This document shows positions 5,326 through 6,290 of a DNA stretch of 6,290 bases, in pieces (the first letter of the stretch is position 1; the number at the start of each line of letters is the position of its first letter). Both the position numbers and the translations under genes were made by a program. The stretch is from assembly GCA_905205085.1 (NCBI GenBank), contig CAJLCG010000110.1:1-6290 (forward strand), in the 5' to 3' direction. The notes under the pieces were generated by a model that saw only the letters and a list, made by a program, of their open reading frames with translations, did no database searches and was not told the DNA's origin. Source of the stretch: an uncultured Oscillospiraceae bacterium. Its GTDB lineage: Bacteria; Bacillota; Clostridia; Oscillospirales; Oscillospiraceae.

Positions 5326-5748
5326 ATGGCAGAAGGGTATAACGGCGCCTTTACCGGGCCCCAGATCGACGAGGCCATTGGCCAGGTGCGGGGCAAGAAC
5401 CTCCCCGCCGATGGGGTCAAGTTCTCCGATGGCCAGTCTCTGCAAGCCAAGCTGGACAATCGGGAACTGGGGGGCGGAGCAGAATATTGTGTAAAAACCT
5501 TTTCCGCCGCCGACTGGGTCCAGGGCAGCGGGGAGCGTACCATTACCATCCCCGCGGCCACACACGGCATGGCAGGGGCGGTCCTCCAGCACCAGTTTTT
5601 TTCTCAGCGAAACGGGAGCTATGTCACCGACAGCTGGGCGGCAAAGGAGTCCTACGCCACCCTGGAGGCCAGCGGGGACATTGTACTCCACTGCGCCGCC
5701 ACCACCAGCTATGACGGGCGTGCGGTGCTGACAGCCCTGAAGGGGTGA
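5326..5748 (+). CDS. Phage tail / receptor-binding-type protein
   Basis: This 140-aa protein starts four bases after the upstream stop and is preceded by a GAGGGGGTG ribosome binding site. The N-terminus carries YNGAFTGPQIDEAIGQV (residues 5-21) and KFSDGQSLQAKLDNREL (32-48), attachment-type segments common in Clostridia phage tail proteins. From about 55 to the end there is a compact beta domain: FSAADWVQGSGERTITIPA, then HGMAGAVLQHQFF, and a DIVLHCAATTSYDGRAVL ending. These are typical of phage tail tip or fibre C-terminal domains. The collinear block points to host recognition or fibre assembly. The call is by resemblance and context. Confidence 0.7.
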   Translation: MAEGYNGAFTGPQIDEAIGQVRGKNLPADGVKFSDGQSLQAKLDNRELGGGAEYCVKTFSAADWVQGSGERTITIPAATHGMAGAVLQHQFFSQRNGSYVTDSWAAKESYATLEASGDIVLHCAATTSYDGRAVLTALKG

Positions 5749-5776
5749 GAATATCAAAAGAGAGGAGCAATCAAAC

Positions 5777-6290
5777 ATGAGTCTTTACGGCAACCAAATT
5801 CAAATCGGCGGGGTGACCTGCGGTATGGTGACCCGAGGCAGCAGCAACGGGCGATACCTGGCGGTGTTTGAGCGGGAGTTTGCCTCCCTGGAGGACATCG
5901 AGGCCATCGCCTGGGACAAGCCTGAGATCCAGGGGGAGTGTATCCTGCCTCAGGGCTACGGCTTCACAGTGGTTGGAATTAGTTATAGCTCTGCCACCCG
6001 CAGCTATACCGTGGAGCTCCAGGTGGCCCAGCAGTACTTAGGCGACGTGGCGGGCTACCAGACCCAGGTGAGCGAGCTGGAGGGCCAGGTGGCCCAGCAG
6101 CAGGCGGACCTCCAGGCCAAAACTCAGGAGCTGGAGAGCAAGGAGGCTACCATCCAGTCTCAGGCACAGACGCTGGCGCAGCAGGAGGAGACTATTACCC
6201 AGCAGACCCAGGAACTGGAGGACAAGCAGGCCGCTATTCAGGAGCAGGCGGGCACCATCCAGGCCCAGGCCGCCGCGCTGGAGGAGAAGG
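5777..6290 (+). CDS. Phage coiled-coil protein with 14-residue repeats (3' end outside window)
   Basis: 171 complete codons are visible and the frame is still open at the window edge. The ATG follows AGAGGAG at 5761-5767. Residues 1-95 form a small globular domain (MSLYGNQIQIGGVTCGMVTRG to VAQQYLGDVAGY). It resembles a domain I have seen in gut Clostridia prophages near the end of the tail-fibre block. From about residue 95 the chain becomes a Gln/Glu/Ala-rich coiled coil with a 14-residue period (QAKTQELESKEATI, QSQAQTLAQQEETI, TQQTQELEDKQAAI, QEQAGTIQAQAAAL). It is probably an oligomeric fibre or spacer in the virion. Its total length and C-terminal domain are unknown. Confidence 0.75.
   Translation, partial: MSLYGNQIQIGGVTCGMVTRGSSNGRYLAVFEREFASLEDIEAIAWDKPEIQGECILPQGYGFTVVGISYSSATRSYTVELQVAQQYLGDVAGYQTQVSELEGQVAQQQADLQAKTQELESKEATIQSQAQTLAQQEETITQQTQELEDKQAAIQEQAGTIQAQAAALEEK
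6113..6280 (+). repeat. Four 42-bp imperfect in-frame tandem repeats
   Basis: Units at 6113-6154, 6155-6196, 6197-6238 and 6239-6280 each encode a 14-residue (two-heptad) coiled-coil unit. Units 1 and 3 are the closest pair (TQELESKEATI and TQELEDKQAAI). The DNA is less conserved than the protein pattern, so selection for the coiled coil, and not only recent slippage, shapes it. The array may continue past the window. Confidence 0.7.

Noticed and set aside
4309..5778. A 489-codon minus-strand open frame
   Set aside because: It spans four tightly packed + strand genes with good starts and spacing. Its composition is low-complexity Gly/Pro/Arg/His, so it is a shadow.
1..6290. CRISPR arrays, tRNA or rRNA genes, insertion sequences, integrase
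   Set aside because: No regularly spaced repeats, cloverleaf or rRNA motifs, transposase or recombinase-like proteins could be seen.

Overview
The window looks like a gut Firmicute of the Oscillospiraceae/Clostridia type (Flavonifractor/Lawsonibacter-like; genus not provable here). The reasons are GC-rich coding DNA with strong AGGAGG-type ribosome binding sites, phage genes of the kind common in gut Clostridia, and a Cys-rich protein I remember as conserved in Clostridia. All supported genes are on the + strand. The opposite-strand open frames are shadows of GC-rich codons.

Region 1 (1-1525) is the end of a prophage late operon. It holds the tail of a small XhlA-like coiled-coil protein, a small multi-pass membrane protein, a holin-like protein and a CHAP-type endolysin with a C-terminal extra domain. 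All are coupled by 4- or 8-nt overlaps and closed by a long hairpin. Region 2 (1526-2576) is an abrupt AT-rich island carrying one gene, a 300-aa Fic/Doc-fold protein with an intact HxFxDGNKR motif and a C-terminal extension of about 130 aa. It has its own ribosome binding site, sits beyond the lysis cassette at the prophage edge, and looks like lysogen-expressed cargo (a 'moron').

Region 3 (about 2577-3390) is probably bacterial chromosome. A Cys-rich conserved protein continues in frame well upstream of its first usable start codon, but reaches a stop at 2574 with no ATG/GTG/TTG and no ribosome binding site. I read this as the 3' part of a host gene cut near its 5' end by prophage integration, which would place an attachment-site junction at about 2575-2610. 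The gene ends in a textbook UUCG-loop terminator. If the prophage can excise, the gene would be restored, as in the known sporulation-linked intervening elements of Firmicutes. That is the most interesting hypothesis in the window.

Region 4 (3391-6290) starts after that terminator with a leader of about 150 bp. It carries a second phage-like block: a baseplate/tail-fibre-type protein, a 47-aa mini-gene, two related Ig-like/beta-rich proteins, a receptor-binding-type tail protein, and the start of a coiled-coil protein with 42-bp tandem repeats that runs off the window. It holds no capsid, tape-measure or baseplate-hub genes, so it is either an orphan or domesticated tail-fibre module or the edge of a second, rearranged prophage.
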